Positions 1-8,406 of a stretch of DNA of 64,000 nt are shown here, one piece after another. The DNA comes from JAFAXD01 sp963833605 (GTDB taxonomy: Bacteria; Pseudomonadota; Alphaproteobacteria; Rhizobiales; Xanthobacteraceae), in the NCBI GenBank assembly GCA_963833605.1, contig CAWHYZ010000032.1, positions 104,540-168,539 on the forward strand, read 5' to 3'. Every line of letters begins with the position of its first letter. Positions within the stretch are counted from its first letter, which is position 1. The notes under the pieces were generated by a model. The model had not been told where the DNA came from and searched no databases. It saw only the letters and a program-made list of their open reading frames with translations. The position numbers were made by a program, and so were the translations under genes.

Positions 1-812
1 AATGTCAGATCATAGCCGCGCTGCTGGTCCGCGCTGGGTGATCCGAGAATGGCGAGTCGCGATTGATGTCCGGGGTAACCCTGAAGGTACGCCACGTAGT
101 CGTTGCGGACAAAATCGCCCTTGCGAAACTGGACGCTGCTCTCGCCGCCATACATGATGTCATTCGAACTGGAATTGAGGATTCCGTGCGTGAATGCGCA
201 ACCGCGATCGATGCAGGCCGCGACCAGGCGGGCGTGGACGCTGCGCTCCGTGTCGCCAGCCCGGATGGTCGGGAACACCTCAAGATAAACGTCGTCCAAA
301 AGGTCGGCAGCCTTTTTCTGCAAGGCCAACTCCGCATCGGTCTTGATCCACCTGACCTCATCCATGAGCCGGGAACAGTTCACCATCGTCAGTCGCGGCA
401 ACGCGCGCTGAATTTCCGCCCAGTGCGCCGCGCTCAGCGCGTCTTGTTCAAGGCCGATACGCGCCGTCGCAAGCCCGCGCTCTGCGATGATGGCGGCCAC
501 CTTCGTGTAGAGCGATTCCTCATAGGCCTGATAGACCTCAACCTGCGTGATCCAGGACTCGCGGCGGGCCAGCCGTTCGGCGAACGCGTCGAGCACGATC
601 ACCGGGTCGCCGGTGCGCGGCCAAAGCACCATGAAGCCGCGCACCGTGCTGGCGATGTCGAGATGGCGGGCCAGGGTGCCCGGCATCGGCATACCGGACA
701 GGTACGTGAAGTTGACACCCGATCGGACCGCCACCGCAGCCAGACCATGCGCGTCCATGTAGCTGTTCAGCCGATCGACATTGGCCAGGATGCTACGGCC
801 AGGTTGAGCCAT
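1..812 (-). CDS. M24-family peptidase/creatinase-like hydrolase, C-terminus cut by window edge
   Basis: The reading frame runs leftward off the window edge from ATG at 812, giving 270 visible residues. An N-terminal creatinase-like domain (about residues 8-150, with GVNFTYLSGMP) is followed by the start of a pita-bread fold (about 165 onward, HGILNSSSN and a GDFVRNDYVAYLQGY stretch). M24 enzymes cleave Xaa-Pro bonds or hydrolyse small C-N bonds (creatine, ectoine). The first metal Asp is present (RNDYVAY), but the residue 11 positions on, normally the second metal Asp (GYxSDxxR), is His (GYPGHQSR). A metal-poor, creatinase-like or altered active site is therefore possible. It is the last visible gene of the leftward arm that starts at the binding proteins near 4.6 kb, and lies 27 bases below the cupin gene. 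Family is fairly sure; substrate is unknown. Confidence 0.75.
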   Translation of the reverse strand, partial: MAQPGRSILANVDRLNSYMDAHGLAAVAVRSGVNFTYLSGMPMPGTLARHLDIASTVRGFMVLWPRTGDPVIVLDAFAERLARRESWITQVEVYQAYEESLYTKVAAIIAERGLATARIGLEQDALSAAHWAEIQRALPRLTMVNCSRLMDEVRWIKTDAELALQKKAADLLDDVYLEVFPTIRAGDTERSVHARLVAACIDRGCAFTHGILNSSSNDIMYGGESSVQFRKGDFVRNDYVAYLQGYPGHQSRLAILGSPSADQQRGYDLT

Positions 813-839
813 ATCGCGTCACCTTGGGGAGCGGAGAAA

Positions 840-1172
840 TCAACGGTTATAGCGGACCTCGAATGTCACCACGCCTTCGTCGGTGCGGTAGGGCCCATGC
901 TTCATCCCCGGCGGCCGGCAGGCGTACATTCCCTTCTTGAAATGGCGGTCGCCATCCCAGTGGCTGCCTTCGACAATATAGACCTCTTCCCAAAAGTCGT
1001 GCACGAACACCTCGCGGCCCGCGCAACCGGGGTCGACCTTGGTGAGCCGCGTGACAAACATCTTGTCCGGATCTTCCGTCAGGACTTTCTCGTAGTGACC
1101 GGGCGGCGCACCCGGAATGGGGACCCATGGCAGGTCGTCGGTCGGGAAGAACTCGAATTCCGGCTTAGGCAT
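840..1172 (-). CDS. Small cupin-fold protein
   Basis: A 110-residue single-domain protein resembling ChrR-type cupins. It has a VFVHDFWEEVYIVEGSHW strand pair and a later PPGMKHGPYR motif, which together supply His, Glu and His residues typical of a cupin metal site. No signal peptide or membrane segment is visible, so it should be cytosolic. It lies between a binding-protein gene and the M24 hydrolase on the same strand. Cupins of this size can be small dioxygenases, isomerases or ligand sensors; nothing here decides between them. Upstream of the ATG is a purine-rich GGAGGATC stretch serving as ribosome site. Confidence 0.65.
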   Translation of the reverse strand: MPKPEFEFFPTDDLPWVPIPGAPPGHYEKVLTEDPDKMFVTRLTKVDPGCAGREVFVHDFWEEVYIVEGSHWDGDRHFKKGMYACRPPGMKHGPYRTDEGVVTFEVRYNR

Positions 1173-1343
1173 CGTCGCTGATCCTCCTCGCTTGCCGGGG
1201 CATGCCGCCCCTAGCTCTGATAATCACTGTGCGCCCGACCCGCGCGGGTTTCACCCGGTTCGAATCGCGACGCTCGCCGTCGTCACGCGCGGACTTGTCC
1301 CGTGCGTCCCGCCTGTGGAGGCACTGAACCTTCCCAAGCAAGA

Positions 1344-1364
1344 TCGCCGGGTCAAGCCCGGCGA
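1344..1364. repeat. Short dispersed palindrome (TCGCCGGG...CCCGGCGA)
   Basis: An inverted repeat with 8-base arms around TCAAG, followed by TGACG. Hairpins of this type recur between genes in many Rhizobiales genomes. It lies between the cupin gene and the 3' end of the binding-protein gene at 1410, so it could also stabilise transcript ends. Only one copy was noticed in this window. Confidence 0.45.
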
Positions 1365-1409
1365 TGACGAGTTGAGAGAGGTCGCGGTTTCAAATAAGCG
1401 AGACTCGCT

Positions 1410-2399
1410 TTAGTTTCCGACAAAGCCGGGTGCAAAGACGTCGTCGACCGTGACCGGCTTCTTGAGGTCGAAGGCCCCGGCAACGATGTCGATCGTGCGC
1501 TGCACGCCGTCGCGGCCCACGAACCCGGGCGGTGTGTTGGGCACAAGCGCGAGCGCACACACCATCTCGGTTTCGCCGGTGGCTACGTCGACATCGATGT
1601 TCTTGTGATACTTGTTCATGATCTGCCCGGCTTCGCCCGGCTTGGCGCATGCGTCCTTCAGTCCCCGCATGGTCGCGACCACGAACCTGCGGATCATTTC
1701 GGGCTGCGATTTGATTGTGTTCTCCGTCGCGATGAGGCCGGCGCCATAGAAGTTTAGACCCGCATCGGCATAGGCGAGCTTGGTGATCTCCTTCGGCGCC
1801 GCGCTCTTCTTCAGCAGCGGCTCGCCGACAGTGTACTGCCCAATTCCATCGACCCGCCCGAGCGACAGCATTCCAGGAAGCGTATCGCTGCCGGCGACGA
1901 TCCATTTGACCTTCGAGGCATCGATGCCGGCAGCCTTGGCATAGGCCGCGAACATCTTCGGAACAGCGCTGAACGCCGTATCCGCGACGGTGCGCCCTTC
2001 CAGGTCCTTCGGTTTGCTGATGCCCAATTCCTTGAGAACATAGATCGCGTGCGGCGGGCGCGCATAGATCACCGCCACGAGCTTGACGGGAATCCCGTCG
2101 TTTGCGCGGCCGAAGATGACGGCCGATGTATCGGCGAAACCGAGCTGCGCGGTGCCGGCCGCCACCTGCTTGACGGCGTCCGCTGACCCCTGCCCGCGCA
2201 CGATCGTGAGATCGATGCCGGCGTCCTTGTAGTAGCCCTTCTCGAGTGCATAATAATAGTAGGCATGCCTTCCGTTGAACCCGAAGTCCGTGATCAACGT
2301 CACGTTATCCGCGGCTTCGGCACCTCCGCCATGCAGAGTCAGCGCGCCCAAAAGCACGCCCACAATCAAGGCGCGGGGAATCCATGTCAGATAGGCCAT
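1410..2399 (-). CDS. ABC transporter periplasmic binding protein, NMT1/SsuA-type
   Basis: A 329-residue protein with a Sec signal peptide (about residues 1-29, hydrophobic LIVGVLLGALTL then GGAEAA) and an NMT1/THI5-SsuA fold. Hallmarks are ITDFGFNGRHAYYYYALEKG near the N-terminus and GQGSADAVKQVAAGTAQLGF, the usual test-ligand region. The family delivers nitrate, sulfonates, thiamine precursors or aromatic acids to an ABC importer. It is a close paralogue of the proteins at 3595-4584 and 16080-17093. No ATPase or permease is adjacent; the only importer core in the window is at 17.2-18.8 kb. Intact, with no lesion seen. Confidence 0.85.
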   Translation of the reverse strand: MAYLTWIPRALIVGVLLGALTLHGGGAEAADNVTLITDFGFNGRHAYYYYALEKGYYKDAGIDLTIVRGQGSADAVKQVAAGTAQLGFADTSAVIFGRANDGIPVKLVAVIYARPPHAIYVLKELGISKPKDLEGRTVADTAFSAVPKMFAAYAKAAGIDASKVKWIVAGSDTLPGMLSLGRVDGIGQYTVGEPLLKKSAAPKEITKLAYADAGLNFYGAGLIATENTIKSQPEMIRRFVVATMRGLKDACAKPGEAGQIMNKYHKNIDVDVATGETEMVCALALVPNTPPGFVGRDGVQRTIDIVAGAFDLKKPVTVDDVFAPGFVGN

Positions 2400-2624
2400 T
2401 GCAACGCTCCTTGCGTTAGCGCGATCGAAAAGCCGCCATTGATTGCGGCCGTGAGAGCAGCCCGGCGCCGCTCAGCCTCATGCTTCAGTCACACAGATAG
2501 CTCACGCGCGAGTGTACACAGCCGTGCGTTTTGCGATCAAGCAAACACCGGTCGGATCGCTTGGGACGATCATCAACGACGCTCGCCCGGACGTCGAACA
2601 CCGTGCGAAAAATGTTCTTCCTTT

Positions 2625-3557
2625 CTAGCCATCCCAGAGATGACTGAACCGCGTGGCGACGATCTGTTCGCGCGCCGGAGAGCCTTTCAGCAACCCGGTC
2701 GCCTGCGCGAAACCGATCAAGCCGGCGACCGCGGCATCGGATATTTGCGGCGTGTAGTAGGGAAGATCGCGCGCCACGACGTCGGCGATGAGTTCGGCCT
2801 CCGCGGCCGGAAACAGCCGCCGGCCGACGGTCGTGGCAAGGCTTACATCTGCTCTGAGCGCGCGCTGCGCCGCCAGCACGGCACGCAGCCCGGCAGCAAC
2901 CACGTCCGGATCCGTCTCGATCGCGCGATCGCTGGTTGCAAGAACCGGCATCGTATAGTGGAAAGCCGCGGCTGGGCCGATCCCGCGTCGCACGTCTAGA
3001 ACCACTTTCCCGACCCCGCTGCGGATCGCATTCTCGGCGCCCATGGCGTTGGCCCAGAACCCGTCGATCTGTCCTGCCTCCAGCGCCTTGGCGGCTGCGA
3101 CCCCGAAGGAAACGCCAGGTTCATGGCTTCCCGGCACTCCGACAATTCGAACGTGATCGGCAACAAGATCGAGCCCGGCATCGATCAGCAGGCGTTTCAG
3201 TCCCAATTCCACCAACGGCGCGGCGCCGATGGTCCGATTCTTGACTGCGTTCACGTCACCAGGTTTGGCCTCCAGGTCCGCCCGCATCACCAGCAGCCAG
3301 TACATCCCCTGGGCGAGCGCCGCCAACAGCTTGGCCCCGCGCCATTCGGGAAAGGCCGGCAACAGGGCGTGCGCGGGCCCAGCCACGAAGTCGACCCCGC
3401 CGTCGCGCAACGCCTCGTAGGCTTTGTAGTTGGGAAAGATCAGTTCGTGACGGACGTCGAGTCCTTCCTTGGCAAAGAAATCGAGCGCGATGGCTGCGAT
3501 CGCCGGAAAGTACGAGTTCGAGACGAGATCAGGAACTGCAATTCGTGCAATCTTCAC
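2625..3557 (-). CDS. NMT1-like substrate-binding protein lacking an evident signal peptide
   Basis: The chosen GTG start at 3557 has a GCGAGG stretch just upstream and gives 310 residues beginning VKIARIAVPDLVSNSYFP. A longer frame exists, but its first 38 residues look non-coding and overlap the end of the upstream gene. The fold is NMT1/THI5-like: FFAKEGLDVRHEL, then YEALRDGGVDFVAGP and VKNRTIGAAP. Unlike its neighbours it starts directly on the first beta strand without a leader, so it may be a cytosolic ligand-binding protein or enzyme, or its leader was lost. It starts 38 bases downstream of the binding-protein gene at 3595-4584 and is probably in the same operon. Confidence 0.7.
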   Translation of the reverse strand: MKIARIAVPDLVSNSYFPAIAAIALDFFAKEGLDVRHELIFPNYKAYEALRDGGVDFVAGPAHALLPAFPEWRGAKLLAALAQGMYWLLVMRADLEAKPGDVNAVKNRTIGAAPLVELGLKRLLIDAGLDLVADHVRIVGVPGSHEPGVSFGVAAAKALEAGQIDGFWANAMGAENAIRSGVGKVVLDVRRGIGPAAAFHYTMPVLATSDRAIETDPDVVAAGLRAVLAAQRALRADVSLATTVGRRLFPAAEAELIADVVARDLPYYTPQISDAAVAGLIGFAQATGLLKGSPAREQIVATRFSHLWDG

Positions 3558-3594
3558 CGATCGCCTCGCGCTCTCTCCGGGGACGGGCCGGAAG

Positions 3595-4584
3595 TTATTG
3601 ATTGACGAATTGTGGTGCGTAGACGTCGCCGGGAGCAACCGGCGAATTGAGTTTGAACGCACCGTTGACAACGTCGAGGGTCGCCTGAATGCGCGCCGGG
3701 TCGATCACACCCAGCGCCGTTCCCGGAACCTGGGCGAGTTGAGCCACGGCTTCGGTCTCGCCTTGCGCAACCTGCGCATCCACCTCCGCGCGATATTTGT
3801 GCATGATCTTCCCGGCCTCGGCAGGATCCGCGAAGGCGGTTTGCATTCCCCGGATCGTCGCCCGGACAAAGCGGCGGACGAGGTCGGGATTGTTCTTGAT
3901 CGTGGTCTGGCTCGCGATGATGCCGTTGCCGTAATAGCTCAAGCCCGGATCCGAGTAGGCGAAGCGAACCAACTTGTTGGGCGCGACGCTCGCGCGCAGC
4001 AGCGGCTCTCCCACCGTGAACTGACCAACGCACGGCACCTTGCCGGTGGCCAGCAGACCGGGGAGCGCCGAACTGCTCGCCACCACCCAGCGCACTTTGG
4101 AAGCATCGATCGCCGCCGCCTTCGCGAAGGCCGGGAACATGTCGGGGATCGACCCCCCGGCCGGATTGGCGATCGAATTGCCTTCGAGGTCCTTCGGCGT
4201 TTTCAGGCCGGCATCCTCGCGGCAGAAGATCGCTTGCGGCGGCTTCGCGTAGACGATCGCGACCAGCTGCACCGGGATTTGATCATTGGCACGGGCCAGC
4301 ACCAGCGAGCCCGCGTCGGCAAAGCCGAACGTCGCATTGCCGGCGCCCACCTGCCGGATCGCGTCGACCGATCCCTGGCCGGGAATAAACCGCACGTCGA
4401 GGCCGGCGTCGCGGTAGTAGCCCTTTTCGAGCGCAACGAAAAAGTAGGCGTGACGGCCGTTGAAGCCGAAGTCGGTGATCACCGACACATTGTCGGCCGC
4501 GCGCACACGCTGCGCGCACAGCAGCGCCGGCAGCATCGTCGTGGCAATCAGGAGAGCACGGATTGCGATCTGCATGCCTCGCAT
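3595..4584 (-). CDS. ABC transporter periplasmic binding protein, NMT1/SsuA-type
   Basis: Start chosen at 4584, six bases after AAGGAG (4591-4596 on the minus strand); an ATG four bases earlier is too close to that site. The 329-residue product has a signal peptide (MRGMQIAIRALLIATTMLPA, cut after RVRA) and the same core as its paralogues (ITDFGFNGRHAYFFVALEKG, GQGSVDAIRQVGAGNATFGF). It is first in the leftward arm, 73 bases downstream of the GTATAC operator-like site that it shares with the divergent gene at 4742. Probable role: capturing the substrate that the locus degrades. Confidence 0.85.
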   Translation of the reverse strand: MRGMQIAIRALLIATTMLPALLCAQRVRAADNVSVITDFGFNGRHAYFFVALEKGYYRDAGLDVRFIPGQGSVDAIRQVGAGNATFGFADAGSLVLARANDQIPVQLVAIVYAKPPQAIFCREDAGLKTPKDLEGNSIANPAGGSIPDMFPAFAKAAAIDASKVRWVVASSSALPGLLATGKVPCVGQFTVGEPLLRASVAPNKLVRFAYSDPGLSYYGNGIIASQTTIKNNPDLVRRFVRATIRGMQTAFADPAEAGKIMHKYRAEVDAQVAQGETEAVAQLAQVPGTALGVIDPARIQATLDVVNGAFKLNSPVAPGDVYAPQFVNQ

Positions 4585-4656
4585 CGTCATCTCCTTGCGG
4601 CGGCAACGCGCGCGACGCCGTTGAGCGGACCTTGACCGGACGATCCAAATCGTATG

Positions 4657-4672
4657 TTTTAGTATACAAAAT
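4657..4672. promoter_or_regulatory. Probable GntR/FCD operator, copy 1 (GTATAC palindrome)
   Basis: TTTAGTATACAAAAT reads ATTTTGTATACTAAA on the minus strand, identical over 15 bases to the sites at 14071 and 15973. It lies in the 157-base divergent gap, about 70 bases from each start codon. FCD-type GntR proteins commonly bind short palindromes of the TNGTNNNACNA kind, and such a regulator is encoded at 18804. Assignment to that regulator is inference. Confidence 0.7.
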
Positions 4673-4741
4673 TGCAAACCCTTTGCCGATGGCCGGACGC
4701 ACGGCCACCCCTCGTGAGGACCTCAATTCTCGGTTGGACGC

Positions 4742-5557
4742 ATGTCTTCATTCCCATTTCGAAACGCCGTGACCTGGGATCGCTCCGATCCGCGCGCGAC
4801 CCGTCACGCGATTCGCTCGGGGGCCTATACGGGATACACCGCCGGCATCGCGCCCGGCCACGTACAGGCCAATATCTGCATTCTTCCGCGCGCGTGGACC
4901 GAAGACTTTCTGCTGTACTGCCAAAGAAACCCGAAGCCCTGTCCGCTCATTGCCCGCTCCGATCCGGGCGACCCGCGCTTGCCGACCCTGGGCGACGATC
5001 TCGACATCCGCACCGACGTGCCGCGCTATCATGTGTTCCGTGACGGCAGCTTCGTGGAGGAAGTCAGCGACATCCGCCGCTACTGGAGCGATGATCTGGT
5101 GACGTTCGCGCTCGGCTGCTCGTTCTCGTTCGAAGAGGCGATGCTCGAAGCCGGGCTGCGTCTCAAGTTCCTGGAACGCAACGATGTCGCCGGGGTGTAC
5201 GTCACCAATGTCGAGACCGTACCTGCAGGCCCGTTCCGCGGACCCCTGCTGGTGACCATGCGGGCGTTCAAGCCGGCCGACGCCATTCGCGCCATTCAGA
5301 TCACGTCGCGATTTCCCAATGTTCACGGCGCGCCCGTTCACATCGGCAGGCCCGAAAGCATCGGCGTCGACCTTGCCGACCGCTATCAGAACGTTGGCGA
5401 CGGCGACGTGGCCGATGACGAGATCGCCGTGTTCTGGGCCTGCGGATTGACGCCGCAGCTCGCGGTCAAGAACGCCAAGCCACCGCTGTGTATCACCCAC
5501 GCCCCGTCCTCGATGCTGGTCACGGACTTGCGCAACGCAAGTCTCGCGGTGCTGTAG
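4742..5557 (+). CDS. UPF0317/DUF1445 putative hydro-lyase
   Basis: A 271-residue cytosolic protein that matches the DUF1445 putative hydro-lyase family along its whole length. Signatures include SGAYTGYTAGIAPGHVQAN near the N-terminus, ALGCSFSFEEAMLEAG in the middle, and HAPSSMLVTDL near the C-terminus. Members are annotated as hydro-lyases or D-glutamate-cyclase-like and often occur beside amino-acid catabolic genes. It is first in a tight rightward operon (six bases to the gamma-glutamyltransferase-like gene) and faces the GTATAC site at 4657. A role in dehydrating or cyclising an acidic amino-acid product would fit the neighbours but is not shown. Confidence 0.8.
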   Translation: MSSFPFRNAVTWDRSDPRATRHAIRSGAYTGYTAGIAPGHVQANICILPRAWTEDFLLYCQRNPKPCPLIARSDPGDPRLPTLGDDLDIRTDVPRYHVFRDGSFVEEVSDIRRYWSDDLVTFALGCSFSFEEAMLEAGLRLKFLERNDVAGVYVTNVETVPAGPFRGPLLVTMRAFKPADAIRAIQITSRFPNVHGAPVHIGRPESIGVDLADRYQNVGDGDVADDEIAVFWACGLTPQLAVKNAKPPLCITHAPSSMLVTDLRNASLAVL

Positions 5558-5563
5558 CAATCG

Positions 5564-7153
5564 ATGCGCGACTTCGAACGGCCGGGTCGCTCCGAGGCGC
5601 TGGGCACCCAGGGCATGGCCGCGACCTCGCATCCGCTCGCCACGCTGACCGCCCTCGATGTGCTGCGCGGCGGCGGCAATGCGATCGACGCCGCGATCGC
5701 CGCGGTTGCCGTCCTGGGCGTGGTCGAGCCCACGCAAACCGGCATCGGAGGAGACTGCTTCGCGCTCCTGATGCTGGGAGGCGAAGGGAGGGTGCGAGCC
5801 ATCAACGGGTCCGGCTGGGCCCCAAAGGCGGCCACCCTCGACCGGTTCAAGGCGCTCGGACTCGCCGCGATCGCAACCGAAACCGCCCATTCGGTCACCG
5901 TGCCGGGCGCGGTCGCCACGTGGGCGCGCCTGGTCGCCGATCACGGCACGATTGAATTCGGGCGTCTGCTGCAGCCGGCGATCACAATCGCCGAGCAGGG
6001 CTATCCGGTCACCGAGCGCGTGGCGCGCGATTGGGCCAAGCAGGTCGACAAGCTGAGCCGAACCGCGGCCGCCGCACAAGAATTGCTGTTCGACGGCAAG
6101 GCACCGGACCGCGGAATGATCCATCGCCAAGGCGGGCTTGCGGCCGCCTTGCGCAGCATCGCAACGGACGGTCCGGCCGCCTTTTACGACGGCTGGATTG
6201 CTCGCGCCATGGTCGCGACCCTGCGCGCGCTCGGCGGCTTCCACACACTCGATGACTTCAGCAGCTTCCAGCCGGAATATGTCGATCCTATTTCCGTGAG
6301 CTACCGCGGGTTCGACCTGTGGGAATGCCCCCCCAACGGCCAGGGGGCTGCGGCACTGATCATGGCAAAGGCGCTGGACGGTTTCGATCTCGGACGATGG
6401 GACGCGGAGTCGCCGGAACGCTACCACGTGATCGCGGAGATCGGGCGTCATGCCTATGCGGATCGCGATTGCTTCATCGGCGACCCAAGAAACGGTCGCA
6501 TACCGGTCGAAGCCTTGTTGTCGGCGGAACGCGCCGCCAAACTGCGGCAACGGGTGGATCCCGATCACCGGCAGGCAGACCTGACGCCGGTTGCCTGCCC
6601 CGAGCAGCGCGACACCACGTTCCTCGCCGTCGTGGATCGCGACCGCAACACGATTGCGCTCATCAACTCGATCTTCGACGATTTCGGCAGCGGAATCGTC
6701 TGTCCAGCCGCGGGCGTCATCTTTCACAACCGCGCCGCCGGTTTCAGCCTTGAGCCTGGCCACCCCAACGCGATCGCGGGGCGCAAGCGCCCGCTCAACA
6801 CCATCATTCCGGCGCTGCTGACCAAAGCCGGAAAGGCGGTGATGCCGTTCGGGGTGACCGGTGGTCATTTCCAGCCGACCGGGCAGATGCAGATCCTGAG
6901 CAACATTCTCGATCACGGCATGGGCCTTCAGGAGGCGATCGACCGGCCGCGCATTTTCGCGCGCGGCGACGCGTTCGAGGTCGAGGGCACGGTGGCGCCG
7001 GCCGCCCTCGCCGGCCTGCGCGCACGCGGTCATGACGTACGGCGCGCCGCGAATCCGTTAGGGACCGCGCAGGCAATCTGGATCGATGCAGCGGCGGGCA
7101 TCTTGCGCGGGGGAGCCGACGGGCGCCGGGACGGAATCGCGTTGGGCTGGTGA
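5564..7153 (+). CDS. Gamma-glutamyltransferase-like Ntn hydrolase
   Basis: A 529-residue protein of the Ggt family. The N-terminal part has GGGNAIDAAIAA and PTQTGIGGDCF. The likely self-cleavage and catalytic Thr lies in RDTTFLAVVDRDRN, aligned with TTHYSVVD of classical enzymes, and the C-terminal part has KRPLNTIIP and GVTGGHFQPTGQMQ. No signal peptide is evident, so it is probably cytosolic, unlike E. coli Ggt. The oxyanion pair usually written Ser-Ser is Asn-Thr here, as in many acylase-like members. It probably removes a gamma-glutamyl or related acyl group from the locus substrate. The stop overlaps the GTG start of the next gene. Confidence 0.85.
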   Translation: MRDFERPGRSEALGTQGMAATSHPLATLTALDVLRGGGNAIDAAIAAVAVLGVVEPTQTGIGGDCFALLMLGGEGRVRAINGSGWAPKAATLDRFKALGLAAIATETAHSVTVPGAVATWARLVADHGTIEFGRLLQPAITIAEQGYPVTERVARDWAKQVDKLSRTAAAAQELLFDGKAPDRGMIHRQGGLAAALRSIATDGPAAFYDGWIARAMVATLRALGGFHTLDDFSSFQPEYVDPISVSYRGFDLWECPPNGQGAAALIMAKALDGFDLGRWDAESPERYHVIAEIGRHAYADRDCFIGDPRNGRIPVEALLSAERAAKLRQRVDPDHRQADLTPVACPEQRDTTFLAVVDRDRNTIALINSIFDDFGSGIVCPAAGVIFHNRAAGFSLEPGHPNAIAGRKRPLNTIIPALLTKAGKAVMPFGVTGGHFQPTGQMQILSNILDHGMGLQEAIDRPRIFARGDAFEVEGTVAPAALAGLRARGHDVRRAANPLGTAQAIWIDAAAGILRGGADGRRDGIALGW

Positions 7154-8406
7154 GCATGAGCGGGACGCACTTGCTGACGGGCGGCTTTCATCTGTTCGTG
7201 AATCCGCGCGCGACGCGCGACGCGGCGTTTGATGCGGACGGCCGCGCCGCCATCCTGAGCCTTGCGGCGTTCGCCGATGCGAAGCGCGAAATCGCGTCAT
7301 GGCCCGGCTATGGCGCGACCCCGCTGCGGTCGCTGCACGGTCTCGCGGCCAGAGCCGGCGTCGGTTCGATCTTTTTCAAGGACGAAGGCTCTCGCTTCGG
7401 CCTGGGCAGCTTCAAGGCGCTCGGCGGCGCCTATGCGGTATTCCGGCTGCTGCGAGACATCATCCACTCCCGCACCGGAAAACTCGCCACTTCGCGCGAT
7501 CTCATGGACGGACGACACGCGGACATCGTCTCCAACATCACCGTCACGTGCGCGACAGACGGCAACCATGGCAGGTCGGTCGCCTGGGGTGCGCAGACGT
7601 TCGGGTGCCGCTGCGTGATCTATGTGCACGAAACCGTCACCGCCCAACGCTGTCAGGCGATCGCGGCCTACGGGGCCGAGGTGCGGCGCGTGCCCGGAAC
7701 GTATGATGACGCCGTACGCGCCGCCGCCGCAGATGCCGAGGCCCACGATTGGCATGTGGTCTCGGACACGTCCTACGAGGGCTACACGAAGATCCCGCGC
7801 GACGTGATGCAGGGCTACAGCCTGATGGTCGAGGAGGCGCTCGAAGCGATGCCTGGAAATCGACCGCCGAGCCACGTGTTCGTGCAGGGCGGCGTTGGAG
7901 GGCTCGCCGCCGGGGTCTGTTCCTATCTGTGGGAGCGGTTCGAAGCCGACCGCCCACGCCTCGTCGTGGTCGAGCCCGACAAGGCCGATTGCCTGTATCG
8001 CAGCGCCGTCGCCGGCCGGCCGACGGTGGTGGACGGCCCGCTCGACACGATCATGGCGGGGCTTGCGTGCGGAGAGGTGTCGCTGCTCGCCTGGGAGATT
8101 CTGGAGGTCGGCGCGGATGCGTTCATGACCGTCGGCGACGAGGCCGCCCTTGAATGCATGCGTCTGCTCGCCGACGGGCGTTTTGGCGACAGCCCCGTGG
8201 TTGCCGGGGAATCCGCCGTCGCAGGTCTCGTTGGACTGCTGCTGGCGAGTGACGATGCGGACGCGCGCCGGAGGCTCGGCCTCAATGGCGACGCATCGGT
8301 TCTGTTGTTCGGCACCGAGGGGGCGACCGATCCCATCGTCTACCGGCGCGTCGTTGGTCGCAGCGCCGAGGACGTGGCCCATGGAACGGGCCTGCAACCC
8401 GCATGA
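7150..8406 (+). CDS. Diaminopropionate ammonia-lyase-like PLP enzyme
   Basis: A 418-residue fold-type II PLP enzyme. The Schiff-base Lys is at about residue 89 in GSFKALGGAY, and a TDGNHGRSVAWGAQ loop binds phosphate and substrate. FVQGGVGGLAAG contributes the glycine loop, and the NPRA-start with DEGSRFGLGSFKA is characteristic of 2,3-diaminopropionate ammonia-lyases, which yield pyruvate and ammonia. Translation may begin at GTG 7150, overlapping the upstream TGA, or at ATG 7156. Its stop overlaps the start of the next gene (ATGA at 8403), which indicates translational coupling. A threonine dehydratase-like function is the main alternative. Confidence 0.85.
   Translation: MSMSGTHLLTGGFHLFVNPRATRDAAFDADGRAAILSLAAFADAKREIASWPGYGATPLRSLHGLAARAGVGSIFFKDEGSRFGLGSFKALGGAYAVFRLLRDIIHSRTGKLATSRDLMDGRHADIVSNITVTCATDGNHGRSVAWGAQTFGCRCVIYVHETVTAQRCQAIAAYGAEVRRVPGTYDDAVRAAAADAEAHDWHVVSDTSYEGYTKIPRDVMQGYSLMVEEALEAMPGNRPPSHVFVQGGVGGLAAGVCSYLWERFEADRPRLVVVEPDKADCLYRSAVAGRPTVVDGPLDTIMAGLACGEVSLLAWEILEVGADAFMTVGDEAALECMRLLADGRFGDSPVVAGESAVAGLVGLLLASDDADARRRLGLNGDASVLLFGTEGATDPIVYRRVVGRSAEDVAHGTGLQPA

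Noticed and set aside
63..1181. 372-codon plus-strand frame over the M24 and cupin genes
   Set aside because: It runs opposite to two recognisable proteins and has no family resemblance itself.
2512..2519. GTGTACAC palindrome upstream of the binding-protein gene at 1410
   Set aside because: The core differs from GTATAC and the flanks do not match the 15-base operator; an 8-base palindrome alone is expected by chance in this length.
4748..7033. 761-codon open frame antisense to the DUF1445 and Ggt-like genes
   Set aside because: Arg/His/Gly-rich antisense shadow of two well-supported genes; GC-rich codon bias opens this frame.
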